64,000 nucleotides of DNA from Hymenopus coronatus (taxonomy: Eukaryota > Arthropoda > Insecta > Mantodea > Hymenopodidae): contig CM060881.1 of the NCBI GenBank assembly GCA_030762935.1, forward strand, positions 101,292,001-101,356,000. Direction: 5' to 3'. How positions within the stretch are numbered: position 1 is the stretch's first letter; every line of letters starts with the position of its first letter. A model generated the notes under the pieces. That model was not told the origin of the DNA. It worked only from the letters and a program-made list of their open reading frames with translations, and searched no databases. The translations under genes and the position numbers were made by a program. This document shows, piece after piece, positions 1 through 10,545 of this stretch.

Positions 1-276
1 CGTGGTGTAATAGTTACCATGCTAACTTCATATACCCAAGGTCGCGGGTTCAAACCCGGCGGAGGACGATGGATTTTATCGGGCGTAAAAATCCTTAGCA
101 TGGCTTCCTTCGGAAGGGAAGTAAAGCTGTGGGTCCCGTGTCGTAGATTTACGGCACGTAAAAGATCCTCAAGCCTGATAAGAGAGGCCTCTGAGCAAAA
201 TTAAGCGATCTTTCACGCCCAATATAGAATGGGAAGCTGAGAACCAAAGCAGTTAAAGAGCGTCCATAAATAACAG
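1..276 (+). repeat. tRNA-derived SINE, family 1, 5' end cut by the window edge
   Basis: An RNA polymerase III B box (GGTTCAAACCC) lies at 47-57, and an A-box-like TGGTGTAATAGTTA sits just inside the window edge. After the tRNA-like head comes a body with the hallmark GGCTTCCTTCGGAAGGGAAG and an end near CGTCCATAAATAAC. The same body appears on the minus strand at about 45055-45290 and 49970-50128, and in a decayed plus copy at 47866-48060, so it is a dispersed family. It is non-coding; the short open frame across it is chance. The parental tRNA is not identified. Confidence 0.75.
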
Positions 277-297
277 GCCATATCATTGTATCAAAAA

Positions 298-448
298 CGA
301 CTAACGATTTTGCTTAAGATATTTTCATGACAAACTAAATGTATATCTTGAATTTTCTGGGAATAACCTCTGTAGATCTCTTCATTCTGTATGACTTTTA
401 TCTAACTGGTAAACCGTAAAAGATCTACATTTTGGTGTAGTACTTTTC
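298..448 (-). repeat. Family A repeat, fragment
   Basis: This matches the central part of family A in reverse: the TTGAATTTTCTGGGAATA and CTGGTAAACCGTAAAAGATC blocks seen in many other copies. Both ends are missing. A pyrimidine-rich CCATCCGTCC-type low-complexity tract follows at about 447-500. Confidence 0.7.
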
Positions 449-499
449 CTTCCATCCGTCCGTCCCTCCTTTCTTCCATCCATCCGCCATCCGTCGTCC

Positions 500-1318
500 A
501 TAAGTTCACTCAAGTGCCAAGACAGTCATACAATAGTGAACGACTTTTATAAATGGCATTAATAGAAGTGGAAATACTATTGTCTCTGTAGGAAGCATCT
601 GTTTTGTTGTGAAACAAAAGCACAATTACAAAATAAAATATGCCTCAACCATCTCCAGCGTTTAAATATCGATAAGATCTCCCAAAGTTGGTTGGACTAC
701 TGACGGATTTTCTTTCTAGGACGGATTCATAAGCCTTAGGAACGACCAGAAGCCTCGAGGCTTGTGGTCAAGGCTGTGCAGCGTCCGAATGCTTCCGTTA
801 GGGACCCTGTCCTTGCTTGCGCACATCTTCGTCTTGATCTCTTTGTCCTAATGCCTCCCTCCCAAGGGTCACGTTAGAAGAAAAAATAACAAATCTGTTC
901 TATTTTCGGTGTCCTGCCCGGTTTTTGGGGTCTCTCCTAAGCAACATTCCTAACTAGATACATATTAATGAAGTTTACCCTTGCCTATCTAGACGATGTT
1001 ACAAATGCCATATTCAAGTCCGTTTTTATCAACATTTTACAACATATTATTGAAAACCTTTATACATTTTAATGGGAGGATTTTTTAAAAGGTTTCTCGG
1101 ATTTAAATTTACATTTTTAAGACCTTGTCTTACACTGAACTTATGAAATATTTTTATTTTTGACAAAAACAGCATTATTAAGAAAACCCTGTGTTAAACT
1201 CCTCAAATACATGTAGTGGATATGTAGTACAAATTTAAACAGTCTACTTGTTATGGGGACTGAAACAAAAGTGTGTAAATTAAATATTTTTAGTGCTTGA
1301 GAAATTACTCTTAAAATG
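500..1318. other. No gene recognised
   Basis: AT-rich sequence with a slightly GC-richer patch at about 700-880. I see no long open frame, no RNA gene and no repeat that I can match elsewhere in the window. Confidence 0.5.
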
Positions 1319-1365
1319 AAAAAAAAAAAAAAAAAAATTTAAAATCATACCTTAAAGCATTCCTG

Positions 1366-1425
<60 letters not shown>
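1319..1425. repeat. Poly-A run and (TA)n microsatellite
   Basis: A run of about 19 A at 1319-1337 is followed by about 28 uninterrupted TA units at 1369-1425. The TA tract ends beside the Mutator-like transposase relic. The minus-strand open frame that runs through it ends in a meaningless Ile-Tyr repeat. Confidence 0.95.
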
Positions 1426-1428
<3 letters not shown>

Positions 1429-1429
1429 C

Positions 1430-2705
1430 ATCGGACTTCCGCTCTTGCTGGTACAGGTCTTCTAGTTGTGTATTGCTCCGGGAAGATTGCCTGGCCTTTC
1501 TGTTGATTTGTTTTAACATTTTCTCTCCTCTGTTGATTCTTATTTGATCCAAGGTTTTCATCTCAGAGATGCAATTTAAACCAATTTTCAGCATTTTCAT
1601 CAATGTGTCCCCTCTTGAATGACAATGCTACCCCATAAACTCCAAAATTGTAGGATGCTCGTCCCAATAAATACATTTTCTGGAAGACGAGTCCAAATTA
1701 CATTATGCAGTAATTCGTTGAGATTTTGTGTTACACCAAGAAGACACTTATTTAGAAATTTTGGGTCAGATAAATTTCTTTATTTCATCTCAACCATGCA
1801 GGGAGAAGGAAGGTAAATATATTTTATGATTGTATTATTTTTCATCTTATTTTGCTTTCAAATATTTACATCAGGCTGCATCACAAAGACCATGTTGAGA
1901 TTGTTCGTTTGATGAAAGGAGATGAAAATAAACAGCTTTTCTCATACTTTGAAGTTCAGTAACATTTCTCTGATGCAAACCATAATATATTTGCATTTTT
2001 GGAATGTCACTTTCGGTAGTTTGCTTTGCTCCGCCAAATGGTTTGCCATCACTTGGAATTTTCCCACGTAAATTTAAGTTTAAGTTTCTTGTGTGGTCGT
2101 CATTCTCTCCTGCACATAACCTATGCCTCTAACTTCTCAATGTTTATGACTTTTCCATAAGATGTTCATTCCGAACAGCTTTGTAAGATTTTGTGTCGCC
2201 ATCTCCTAAATATCCAACATACCTTAAATTGTATGCCAATGAGCGCTTGAAGATATCTTTGGCATCCTCAACTTCCATCCCTTCTCTTATCCCTTGGTAG
2301 TTGGCAATGCAATAATTTTCATGAATCTGTGGATCTTATTATTACATCTGCAGAACTTACTGTTCATAGCAAGATCTACAACTCTAACTGTATTTACACA
2401 GGTTGTTGTCATTACTCCTATCTATGAAGAAAATCCATGCTTTTGGTATGTACCAGATACATCAATAGTTATGTCCCTTTTCCCAGAGCTATTTTCCACA
2501 GATCCCTCAATAGCCTCTTTCATACCTTCCCTAAACACATCTTTAATAGCACAGTCAAGAACATTTACATAATTTGCTAATAACTTCTTTGTAGGGTTTG
2601 AAAGATTCAATATTCCATAGAAAATATTTGCTGTTGTTTGACCTTTCCCAATATTTCTTTAACCATAAACAAAGCGCAAGATAATATCATTCAGTGTTAC
2701 TGTTG
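1430..2705 (-). pseudogene. Mutator-like transposase relic
   Basis: Read on the minus strand, broken frames recall, in order, the insect Mutator-like transposase domain family (Pfam PF20700, from memory). At about 2680-2430 are 'GKGQTTANIFYGILNL', then 'ALKDV'-like 'AIKDVFREGMKEAIE' and 'ITIDVSGTYQKHG'. Next, near 2400-2330, is 'NSKFCRCNN'. Near 1790-1640 is 'KCLLGVTQNLNE' with 'VIWTRLPENVF', which fits the family signature 'TQNxNESxNxxIW'. A basic tail 'KTLDQIRINRGEKML' ends near 1450. Several stops and frameshifts make it non-functional. No terminal inverted repeats were found, so element limits are unknown. Assignment is by remembered motifs, not by a search. Confidence 0.65.
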
Positions 2706-2766
2706 TCTCTGTTCACTTAAATATCTTTGACATTTTAATCATAAGCCATTTTTAGATACAATTAAC

Positions 2767-3066
2767 ATCTTCGAACATTTTTACATGTATAGGGTAGTTG
2801 GTGATGAGGGGATTTTCTTGAAAATCTTCGTGTCGCATCCTTGGAAGATACTGAACTTAAATACCAAGTTTTTCGTTTTTGAGCTATGCTGTATAAAGAT
2901 ACACACACACACACACACACACACACATAAGGACCTTTTTCAAATGTTTTTTTGGATTCAGGGGGACTTAAAAGATGTGAAATCTCGGTATCGATTTTTT
3001 GGATGCATTAAAATACCTTCTCTATACACTATGTACATAAGTACGTGTAGAGAAAGTAAAAAAAAA
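2767..3066 (+). repeat. Family A repeat, 3' portion with (AC)n
   Basis: Starts in the block ending GATTTTCTTGAAAATCTTCG, passes through GTGTCGCATCCTTGGAAGAT and an (AC)14 tract at 2901-2928, and ends with the family terminus GTGTAGAGAAAGT. It is one of the best preserved 3' ends. The 98-residue frame across it is not conserved in other copies and is chance. Confidence 0.8.
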
Positions 3067-3984
3067 AATAAAAGAGACTAGTGTTTATGTATTTACCTCC
3101 AAGTAGGTATTAATTTTGAAATCAAAATAGTTGTTTAAATTGTATATAAGATAGAGCGGGCATTAAATGAATGATAAATTGTAAGTTTATAAGATAATAT
3201 GTTGAAAATCCCCTCACATTCATTAATATTAGAATGTTAAGAAGGTTCTAAAATTTGATAAGTAAAGAGTTACAATATTTTCTTAGAATCCTGACGTTCT
3301 GAAATTGGAGGCCACAAACATCACGTTTCTCTTAGAATCCAAAGATCGATTACTGCAATTCAGCGGTTGCTGTCCGTGACTATTATTTTCCGATGAATGC
3401 CACAAGGCTCAATGGGCATTTCAGAGCAGACATTCTTTTCCTCAAGAGAACAACTGTATGATACATTGCATTCCATTGTTGCTCCTGACACTCGAAAGCG
3501 GTTTATGTTACAATAGTTCTATTCTCTAGCGGCTTAATCGTAAAATCCTTACTCTTGCCCTCAGGAAACGTGCTGGGCTTTTCTATGCGAAGGAAAAGGG
3601 CTCATAACTTCTGTTTCAATGCATTTTCTATGGACACAAACTTTTGTTTCCTAACATTACGGTTAATATACCGGCATTATAAGACTTTACATTCTGATAA
3701 TAAATAACTAAACAATAAGAAAATAAACATCTTCAAATGATTTCTGTCAACAATACCGTGAGCAACAAATACAACACAAATTCTCAAATTGAAAATATGG
3801 AACACATTTATCCAGATAATGAAACAGTATTTTATAGTAGACGATTAAACAGATACTGGGATTATATGCTTAATTTCTCTACCACATTAACTAACAGAGA
3901 AGGCATTAAACCTACCCAAAAATTACATACTTAGAATTAACGGAAATATAACTTTTGAGGCTCCTGAATACTAATTACATTACA
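3067..3984. other. No gene recognised
   Basis: AT-rich, with a moderately GC-richer stretch at about 3290-3560. No motif or repeat match was seen. The 65-residue frame at 3737-3934 shows no family I know. Confidence 0.45.
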
Positions 3985-4292
3985 CCAGGTGGCCCAAGTA
4001 CCCCGCATTTGACGCGTTCAGATATTCTTTCGTGCTTTAAAAGAGTTACAGAAGTCAACTGGGAAGCTTTAAGTTAAAACCAGTTGGTGGAGAACTGAAG
4101 AGCCGACTTTCGTTTTGCCCCTCTAAATAGCGCACCTGCTCAACGTCTCCACTGATAAGCAAGAGAGGTAAAACGAAGTTACTCTGGCAATTCTCACCAA
4201 CCGATTTTAACTTGAAGTAGCCTCTCTGCAAATATTTTAACGCAGGAAGCGATATCTGTAGGTGTGAAATAGAGGCACTTAGGCCATCTGCT
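3985..4292. repeat. Family B palindromic (foldback) repeat, copy 1
   Basis: The two halves are imperfect reverse complements. The left arm runs from CCAGGTGGCCCAAGT through AGTTAAAACCAGTTGGTG and CTTTCGTTTTGCC. The right arm mirrors it with GGTAAAACGAAG, CACCAACCGATTTTAACTT and ACTTAGGCCATCTG. The same palindrome recurs at 33465-33771 and 46716-47105. It carries no open frame. A MITE or foldback element is likely; no clear target-site duplication was found. Confidence 0.75.
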
Positions 4293-5639
4293 AGACAAAA
4301 CTAACAGTAATGTGCATATAACTGTATTTGAAAATAGCATACCTCAAAATGAAAACTGAAATAAAATTAAAACTTTGTGTGTAACTTCAACAGTATTTGA
4401 AAATGCAATAAAACATATTCAGGAAAACAAATCCTTAAAAATACTCTATTTTTAGAATATTTTAAGAACATTTAGGTTTTCTCAAAATGGCTCTAACGTC
4501 TTTGATTAATACATAAGTATGACAGATGAAACTTGCATATGACATTTTATTTGAATAGCTGTGAAATCTAATTGATTCCGAAAGACCGTTGTAAGCAATT
4601 TGGTAAACGTTAAAAGTTCCAGAAAAGCTCACATCTAGTCAAAAAGCACAATTTATTTCAAATGTTATGGAATCAGTCATTTCGAGATGTACTTCATATT
4701 AATGTCTTCAATTGTTTAATAGTTTTTAACTTTTAATTTCTCCTCTACGCATGACATGTAGGGAAATTATAGTATTCCACAAAAATTTCGATGTCGAAAT
4801 TTATATATTTCGAAGTCCGTTGAATCATAGAAAGCAGTTTTAGAAAAAAGTTCTCTCTGTGTGTGTTTATGGTTTGTAAGTTTCTTGTATGTGCTACTGT
4901 GAGTTACAAAGTGAAGGTAAAAGTAATCTATTCGTGCTCGTAGAGAAGAGGCATGTTAAAGGCACGATAATAGATTGCAGTATCTATGAAACTACCTATG
5001 AGGAAACAGACCAAAAATAAAACATCATTCCACCGCTGTATTTTTTTAGGTCTTTTTGCTCGTAACTTCGCAAATGGACGGCTGAAACACAATGGGAGGT
5101 ATATGGACTTCTCGCATGCAATGTGCTAAGTGCAGACAGATAAATAAAGTGGAGCTTGGAAAAGTCAATTGGAAGAGGTGCAGCCGAACAGTCTTATTGT
5201 GATGTCAAAATGGCAAAGGAACTGGCATCAACTATTAAGTTAGAATTCATTCTATGAAAGCCCCCAATCCAAATTGATAGCAAAGACATACAGAAGCAAG
5301 TGTAGTCACAAGTATGGGCGGCTAAACGACCTTAAAACGTTACCGTTTAATCATACTTTTCCACAAGACCTGTTTCGTCTTTAATTAAACATATATTTCT
5401 ATGTTGTTCTTCAGCTTCCTTCTTGGCGATATCATTTAGGTTTATAATTTAACACAATGCTTGCTTTTCGTGTTTCTTTCATCCTTAATATACATTGATA
5501 CTTTTAATATAACGAAATAAATACTAAAGGGCCTAACGACAATTAAAAACTAAGATAATCGGAAGAATTAAAACAATTTGGTGTATACTAACATTTATAA
5601 TCCTAATTCACTCAGTATGTAACGATTTTGTGACAACAC
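4293..5639. other. No gene recognised
   Basis: AT-rich sequence with no open frame above 60 codons and no recognised repeat. Confidence 0.5.
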
Positions 5640-6290
5640 TTAGCCGGCCGTAATCAGGCACGTGAAGGTGTCAAGAGTCACCTGTGTGTGAACCACGTGC
5701 TTCGAAAGTCATAGCTATTGTTGATGTTCACGTGCATCCAATGCATTATTTCAGCTGAATGAGTTGACATTTTGGCCAAGCACTAAAGTCTGTAGGCATT
5801 CGTAGCGAGGATGGCCAAGAATATGATACTGGAGCTGGTTGACATAGGTCGGAAAAGTTGCGACTAGGTCGAGACGAAGTGTTCTTCCGGAGGCCCCACG
5901 AACATCTGGGAATCAGCAGGTACGATATGGTTTTGCCCACAAGATGCGAGGTGATGACGACGCAGAGCAAACGGCCAAACAAGTATTGACACGGAAGACC
6001 TCACTGAACGGATTATGCGTTGCGCGGACAATGTTGCCTTGTCGTAGGAGGTTGCTTGTGAGGCTACTGAACTCAATGGGCAGCGATCAGGACACCCAGG
6101 CCGAGATGGGGCTAGGGAACTTTGAGCCAGCTGCAAGTCTACCTTGCGACAGATTCGACCAGCCAGTACCATCGCAGGATCTGGGGTCTCGGCTGAAAGA
6201 CTTGCTGCAGAGTGTGGCCGTAACGGAACAGGGTCCGCTTAGCCGATACCTGTCTATCTTCAGCAAAGGGAGCAGCAGTTATTGCTGATC
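5640..6290. other. GC-richer block with overlapping frames on both strands, unidentified
   Basis: This block stands out from its AT-rich flanks by base composition. It holds a 114-codon frame on plus (5944-6288) and 102- and 78-codon frames on minus (5864-6172, 5746-5982). None matches a family I recognise. The overlap of frames on both strands is what GC-richer DNA gives by chance. It could be a fragment of an unidentified retroelement, or a host exon or regulatory island. It ends abruptly just before a family A copy at 6331. Confidence 0.35.
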
Positions 6291-6330
6291 AGGTATATCA
6301 CAACACGACACCAGAGACGTCCGATCCATC

Positions 6331-6564
6331 AAATATTTTAAAACCTGGCTGGCATGAAATTGAAATTCATTCTCTTTGTATGGCCAGAGGTTGTAACTTC
6401 CTTTATAAGTATACGTATTTTGAAATTGAAACCAATAAAACAGAATATCTCGGAAATAGTCAAACTGCACGAAGAAATATAGGGACCTTAACTGTGTGTT
6501 TTAACGCGATCTACATTTTTGTATGCTTTCTAAAATTTCAAATAAGTTTATAGAATGATTAATA
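6331..6564 (+). repeat. Family A repeat, 5' part of a copy split by a mariner
   Basis: Carries the TTTGTATGGCCAG block, then AATATCTCGGAAATAGT and CTGTGTGTTTTAACGCGATC in the family A order. The copy stops at a TA where the plant-type mariner begins. Its continuation, from the GGTTTACCAGTT block on, is found on the other side of that element at 8236. Confidence 0.75.
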
Positions 6565-8233
6565 CCTCGTCTGTCCCAAAATAATATTCGCATTTCATCC
6601 ATGATCTTTTATTGTTAAGAACCAGAACGTAACAGCAATTCAAGCATCGAGCAGTGATGTTTGGTCTGACACAGAGCATATAAAACGATTTGGCGGTCTG
6701 GGATATATGCGTGACCTTGGTAGGCTGTCACATTAACAGGAGTATTCACTTCAACGCAGAACTGTCGGTGAACGCAGTGGTAGTTATGAGTCTGACGGTT
6801 TGTGTGTAGAATAGATGTAAATAGGGGTACTCAGTACGTGCTGTGACACAGAGACATTGGAGCAATGGGAAGAGATGATCAGAGGCGGGCCATTTATGAG
6901 CATTTACTTCGTGTAAGTAATAATGACATCTTGCCAAGAGATGTAATAAAGGAAAGTCATATGAAAACAAGGCGCATATGAAAACAAGGTGAGAACTCCC
7001 TAATCAATGATAACATTGCTGCTGATGTCTCCTCTAGAATGAGAGAGTCGGCAAAAAAAAAAAAAAATAATAAAATAGAATAGAAAATAAAAAAATCACA
7101 GATCAGGATGAACTTAAAAACATTTCATCGCGTCAAAAAAGACTATCAGATCTGGGGCTGCTGCTTTGGTTATGGAAAAATCTGTAGTACATCACAGAAT
7201 TCAACATTCATCGACAATCCTCAAGAGTAAAATCAACAGTGAACTTAGCAGGAGAACAGAAGCATTTGCAATTTTGTTTTTCATTGCTGGATCCAGCAAA
7301 TTCGATATATAGAGCAACATTTCAGGAGCTGTTAGATCGAATTCATATTGATGAAAAATAGCTTTATATGAATACAGAAAAAGAAAAAAATTAACCTAGC
7401 TGCAGGAGAACCCAATCCATATCGAACTTGTCAGAATAAACGCTTCATTATGAAAGTGATGTTTCTAGCAGCAGTGGCAGGTCCCCGTCTACATTCAATG
7501 CGTAACCAGTACTTTGATAGTAAAATTGAGGTATTTCCATTCATCAACCAGGAACCAGCAAAACGCAATAGCAAAAATAGGCCTAAGGGGGGACAGGATA
7601 CGAAACCTATCCAATCCGTTACACAAGATGAATAATACAGGAAAATGCTCATTGAGAAAGTTCTTCCTGCTATCAAATCAAAATGGCCGTCATGGACAGC
7701 ATCAGAACCCATCTACATAAACAGGATAATGCAAAATCACATTGATCCTTCTGATCCTGAGTTCAAAGCTGCCGCTTCTAATACTGGTCTTACCATACAA
7801 TTTTACTGTCAGCCTCCAGTCGACCTCAGCTTCTTCCATGCCAATATCAAGAGGCACCATCCACAGCAGATCAACTTGTTATTGCTGTTTAAATGCCTTC
7901 GACGACCTTCCTACAGACACTGAACGGTGTCTTCTTGACCCTGCAGCAGTTACGGTTGAATACATGAAAGTTCCTGGAAAGAAACGTTATAAACTGCCTC
8001 ACATGGGAAAACAGAATATTCTATGGCAGGGGTGTTAACTTCTAGTTCTGCATTGTCATATCAGCTCGTGGTGCCTTACTAAATGTTGAGTGAACAGGTG
8101 CAGTTGCGAGAAATATCAATAGCATCGGTTTGTTGTGGTTTATTTATGTTATAAGTATACTGCGTTCTGTATTGTTTATTGTCAATAAAGTACTTGCTAA
8201 CGAAATGCAATTATTATTTTGGGACAGAGGGAG
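6565..8233 (+). mobile_element. Plant-type (Lemi/Emigrant-like, DD39D-like) mariner, 1669 bp, TA target site
   Basis: Terminal inverted repeats are visible. Counting the flanking TTAATA-like bases, about 30 of 35 positions agree between the left end and the reverse complement of the right end. The core is CTGTCCCAAAATAAT on the left and ATTATTTTGGGACAG on the right, flanked by TA at 6563-6564 and 8234-8235. The ends resemble the plant Stowaway MITE terminus (CTCCCTCYGTCCC). Inside is a broken transposase of the Lemi type. The element interrupts a family A copy, so it is the younger of the two. Confidence 0.85.
6865..8038 (+). pseudogene. Lemi-like (DD39D group) transposase, broken
   Basis: The start is placed at 6865 (MGRDDQRRAIYEHLL). 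The frame then shifts several times. The first catalytic Asp is at 7350 in 'HIDEK', with the usual Trp after it replaced by a TAG stop. At 7450-7635 is 'KVMFLAAVAGPR' and later 'EPAKRNSKNRPKGG', typical of the Lemi/plant mariner core. The second Asp is at 7725 in 'QDNAKSH'. 'FYCQPP' and 'DLSFF' (Asp at 7822) mark the third. About seven residues of the usual 'NSPDLNVLDLGFF' are missing, which explains a D-D spacing near 32 rather than 39. The C-terminus 'KRYKLPHMGKQ' lies before 8038. It should cut and paste the element at TA; it cannot now. Family assignment rests on remembered motifs. Confidence 0.75.
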
Positions 8234-8235
8234 TA

Positions 8236-8620
8236 TTAAAATAGAAAATTAATAGAAAAGGTGCCTCTTTGTCCATGTTTTACGGTTTACCAGTTACGAA
8301 AAACGTATCCAGTATGAAGAGGTCTTCAGAGGCTATTCCCAGAAAATTCAAGATATCGTTTGTTTGTCATATAAATATCTTTAATATACAGCATCTTAAT
8401 CAAGATCGTTAGAGCTATTTTTGAGAAAAAGCATTTGAAAAATATTTCCATGTAAAGCGTAATTTGTGGCCGGGGGAGTTTTTTGAAAATTTTCTTGTCG
8501 CATCCATGGAAGATATTGAACTTAAATACGAAATATGATATTTTTTTCAGACACAAGGGAATCTCGATATCTAATTTTTGGGTCGAATACAATACAATCT
8601 CCAGCTATTATATACATTGT
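8236..8620 (+). repeat. Family A repeat, 3' part of the split copy
   Basis: Resumes the family order after the mariner: GGTTTACCAGTT, AGAGGTCTTCAGAGGCTATT, CCCAGAAAATTCAAGATAT, ATCTTTAATATACAGCATC, then the ATCCATGGAAGATATTGAAC block and the end TATACATTGTATGTACATA. The (AC)n tract is lost here. Confidence 0.8.
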
Positions 8621-9414
8621 ATGTACATATTTGTAAAATATTTAATGTGACAGGTCTATTTGTAATTGCGTTTTCTGCAAAACTGGATTTTATTATGTGA
8701 ATACTTATAAAAATGGGTCACGTACTTCATTTTCGTTAGAACAAAGAATTTAAAACATGCAACAATTTTATTTAAATAAACATGCCAGCAAGAGTTTTGA
8801 AATATGGAAAACATAACTATTATTTTCTGTGGTAGTCAGTATAAATGTTAATAAGATATCTTATGTATTGGGGATTTTCCAAATTTCACGGAAGAATCAT
8901 CTTAAAGAAAATAGAAACAAAACGACAACAAATAGTACACCATTGCCAATAGATATGTTCTATAGGGAATGCTGTCCATAAATCTATACAGTTAAAGGCG
9001 GGGTATAAATGGAACTATATAATACCAGATAGCATTTGATAAAATTTTCATAAATACGAACATATTCATGGTAGACTTGCACGTTTTACTTGGTTACCAT
9101 TTAAAGGCGTTAGAGTCATCTCTATGGCATGTAGCCAATTTTGTCCTGTTTCCTGGTAGAGTTAGATTACTTCCGTAAAGTCGCTGGCATATTACGAGTA
9201 TGTATCTTCGCAGGAGTGACTCTGCGTCTGACAGGCGTGGCTTGGCGTGGGTTTGAGGGGGGGGGGGGAGATAGTTAATCATCTGCCCAGGTCTTGGATG
9301 GCACATTGTGTACATAAATGGATCCTATGTATCATATACCTAACTATAAAAACAAAGATTTTATTATATTTTATCTTCTAATTGCCGCAAATAAATAAAG
9401 TCCATGTTAACAAA
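8621..9414. other. No gene recognised; short poly-G
   Basis: AT-rich sequence. A run of 12 G at 9257-9268 is the only notable local feature. No coding or RNA signal was seen. Confidence 0.5.
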
Positions 9415-9910
9415 GGAATCTGATGTGTTTCATTCACATGCCTTTCTCTACCTGTTCTACAAACTTCTTACAAAAGAGTATTCTTCTATCTACTCCATGC
9501 TAATCTAGATAAGCATTAGTTGAATGATCTTATTACTTATTTCCTCATAAATAAAAGATAACTAAGGGAATAAACTACGCTAAAGCGATAGTCAAAACTT
9601 TAAAAAGTTATCACTATGCTATTGTCATTGAAATTCTCTCCTTTGTATGGCCAGTAATAAAACAAAAGAAAGACAGGCCACTTCCTGGTTTATAAAAGTA
9701 TAAGTATTTCAAAATTGAAACCAACAGCTAGGTATATATCGGAAATGGTTAACTCCACAACAAAAAAGTAAAGGACTTAATTGTGTGTTTTGACGAGGTC
9801 TAACGGTTTACCAGTTATGCGAAAATCATTTAGAATGAAGAGGGCCTCAATGACTATTCCCAGAAAATTCAAGGTGTATATTTTATTCTTTATGTATCTT
9901 CAATACTCCC
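9415..9910 (+). repeat. Family A repeat, 5' two-thirds
   Basis: Contains the 5' hallmark CTGATGTGTTTCATTCACATG and CTTTCTCTACC, then AGGGAATAAACTACGCTAAA, GCGATAGTCAAAACTTT, TTTGTATGGCCAG and CCCAGAAAATTCAAGGTGTA. The copy is then interrupted by about 185 bp and continues at 10096. Confidence 0.8.
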
Positions 9911-10095
9911 TGGCCTCCCCCCCCCCAACAATTGAAGAGCTATTTGATGGAGAAGTAGCGGCTCCAGGCCATGAGGACCGCATTAACCGGTCAGAGGGAG
10001 GCTTCGAGGCACTGACCACGTCTCACCCGCCAATACTCATGGAGTGAGATGGGGACGCAGCGGCCAGGCGGTAGACCAAGGTTCCTTGTAAGCTT
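9911..10095. other. Unidentified GC-rich insertion inside a family A copy
   Basis: Opens with a run of C, and is far richer in G+C than the family A sequence on either side. Comparison with other family A copies shows these bases do not belong to the family. No tRNA-like boxes or inverted repeats were found, and the origin is unknown. Confidence 0.4.
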
Positions 10096-10225
10096 CCTCT
10101 TTAATACATTGTATATCAATCATAATCGTTTACCATTTTTGAGAAAATAAAGCTTTTCTAAAACTATTTTTTTCCTTCTTGGGAAATATTAATTTTAAAT
10201 ACAAAGTTTGGTATTTAACGGATCA
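10096..10225 (+). repeat. Family A repeat, continuation of the 9415 copy
   Basis: Resumes with an eroded TTAATACATTGTATATCAAT block, CATTTTTGAGAAAATAAAGC and CAAAGTTTGGTATTTAACGG, and ends before the (AC)n region. Confidence 0.65.
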
Positions 10226-10269
10226 GCGGCTAAGACAACTGAAGTCTGGCGAAGGTCTCTTCCGTTAGA

Positions 10270-10545
10270 AACCGGTAGAACTGGCGGGATGGTTGAGGCG
10301 TTTTGTCCATGGCTCATATTCGGGAGATGACGAGTTCAATACCCATAGCCGGCTTACCTGACCCGTAGGCTTTTTCGGGGGTTTCCCTGGCTAGCCAGAA
10401 AAATATACTCGGTACGTTTCTTTCAATCCTCGAACTTTGTCCCTCCGTTTCCATCATTTTATTCATCTACCATCCCGTTCCTTCATTTCAGGTCTGGAAG
10501 TCAGCTATGGTGTTCGATGCGGCGTGACAAGAAAAATAATGTTCA
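10270..10545 (+). repeat. tRNA-derived SINE, family G
   Basis: A tRNA-like head with an A-box-like TGGTTGAGGCG and a B-box-like GAGTTCAATACC is followed by TAGGCTTTTTCGGGGGTTTC and a pyrimidine-rich body. Only one copy lies in the window, so the 3' limit is uncertain. It is non-coding. Confidence 0.55.

Noticed and set aside
1..75. Possible functional tRNA gene
   Set aside because: The B box is good, but the sequence continues into a repeated SINE body and no acceptor stem closes.
19..204. 61-codon plus frame at the window start
   Set aside because: It runs through a tRNA-derived SINE with polymerase III boxes, and the frame is not kept in the other copies.
2785..3081. 98-codon frame with His-Thr repeats
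   Set aside because: It is the (AC)n tract of family A translated; other copies have stops throughout.
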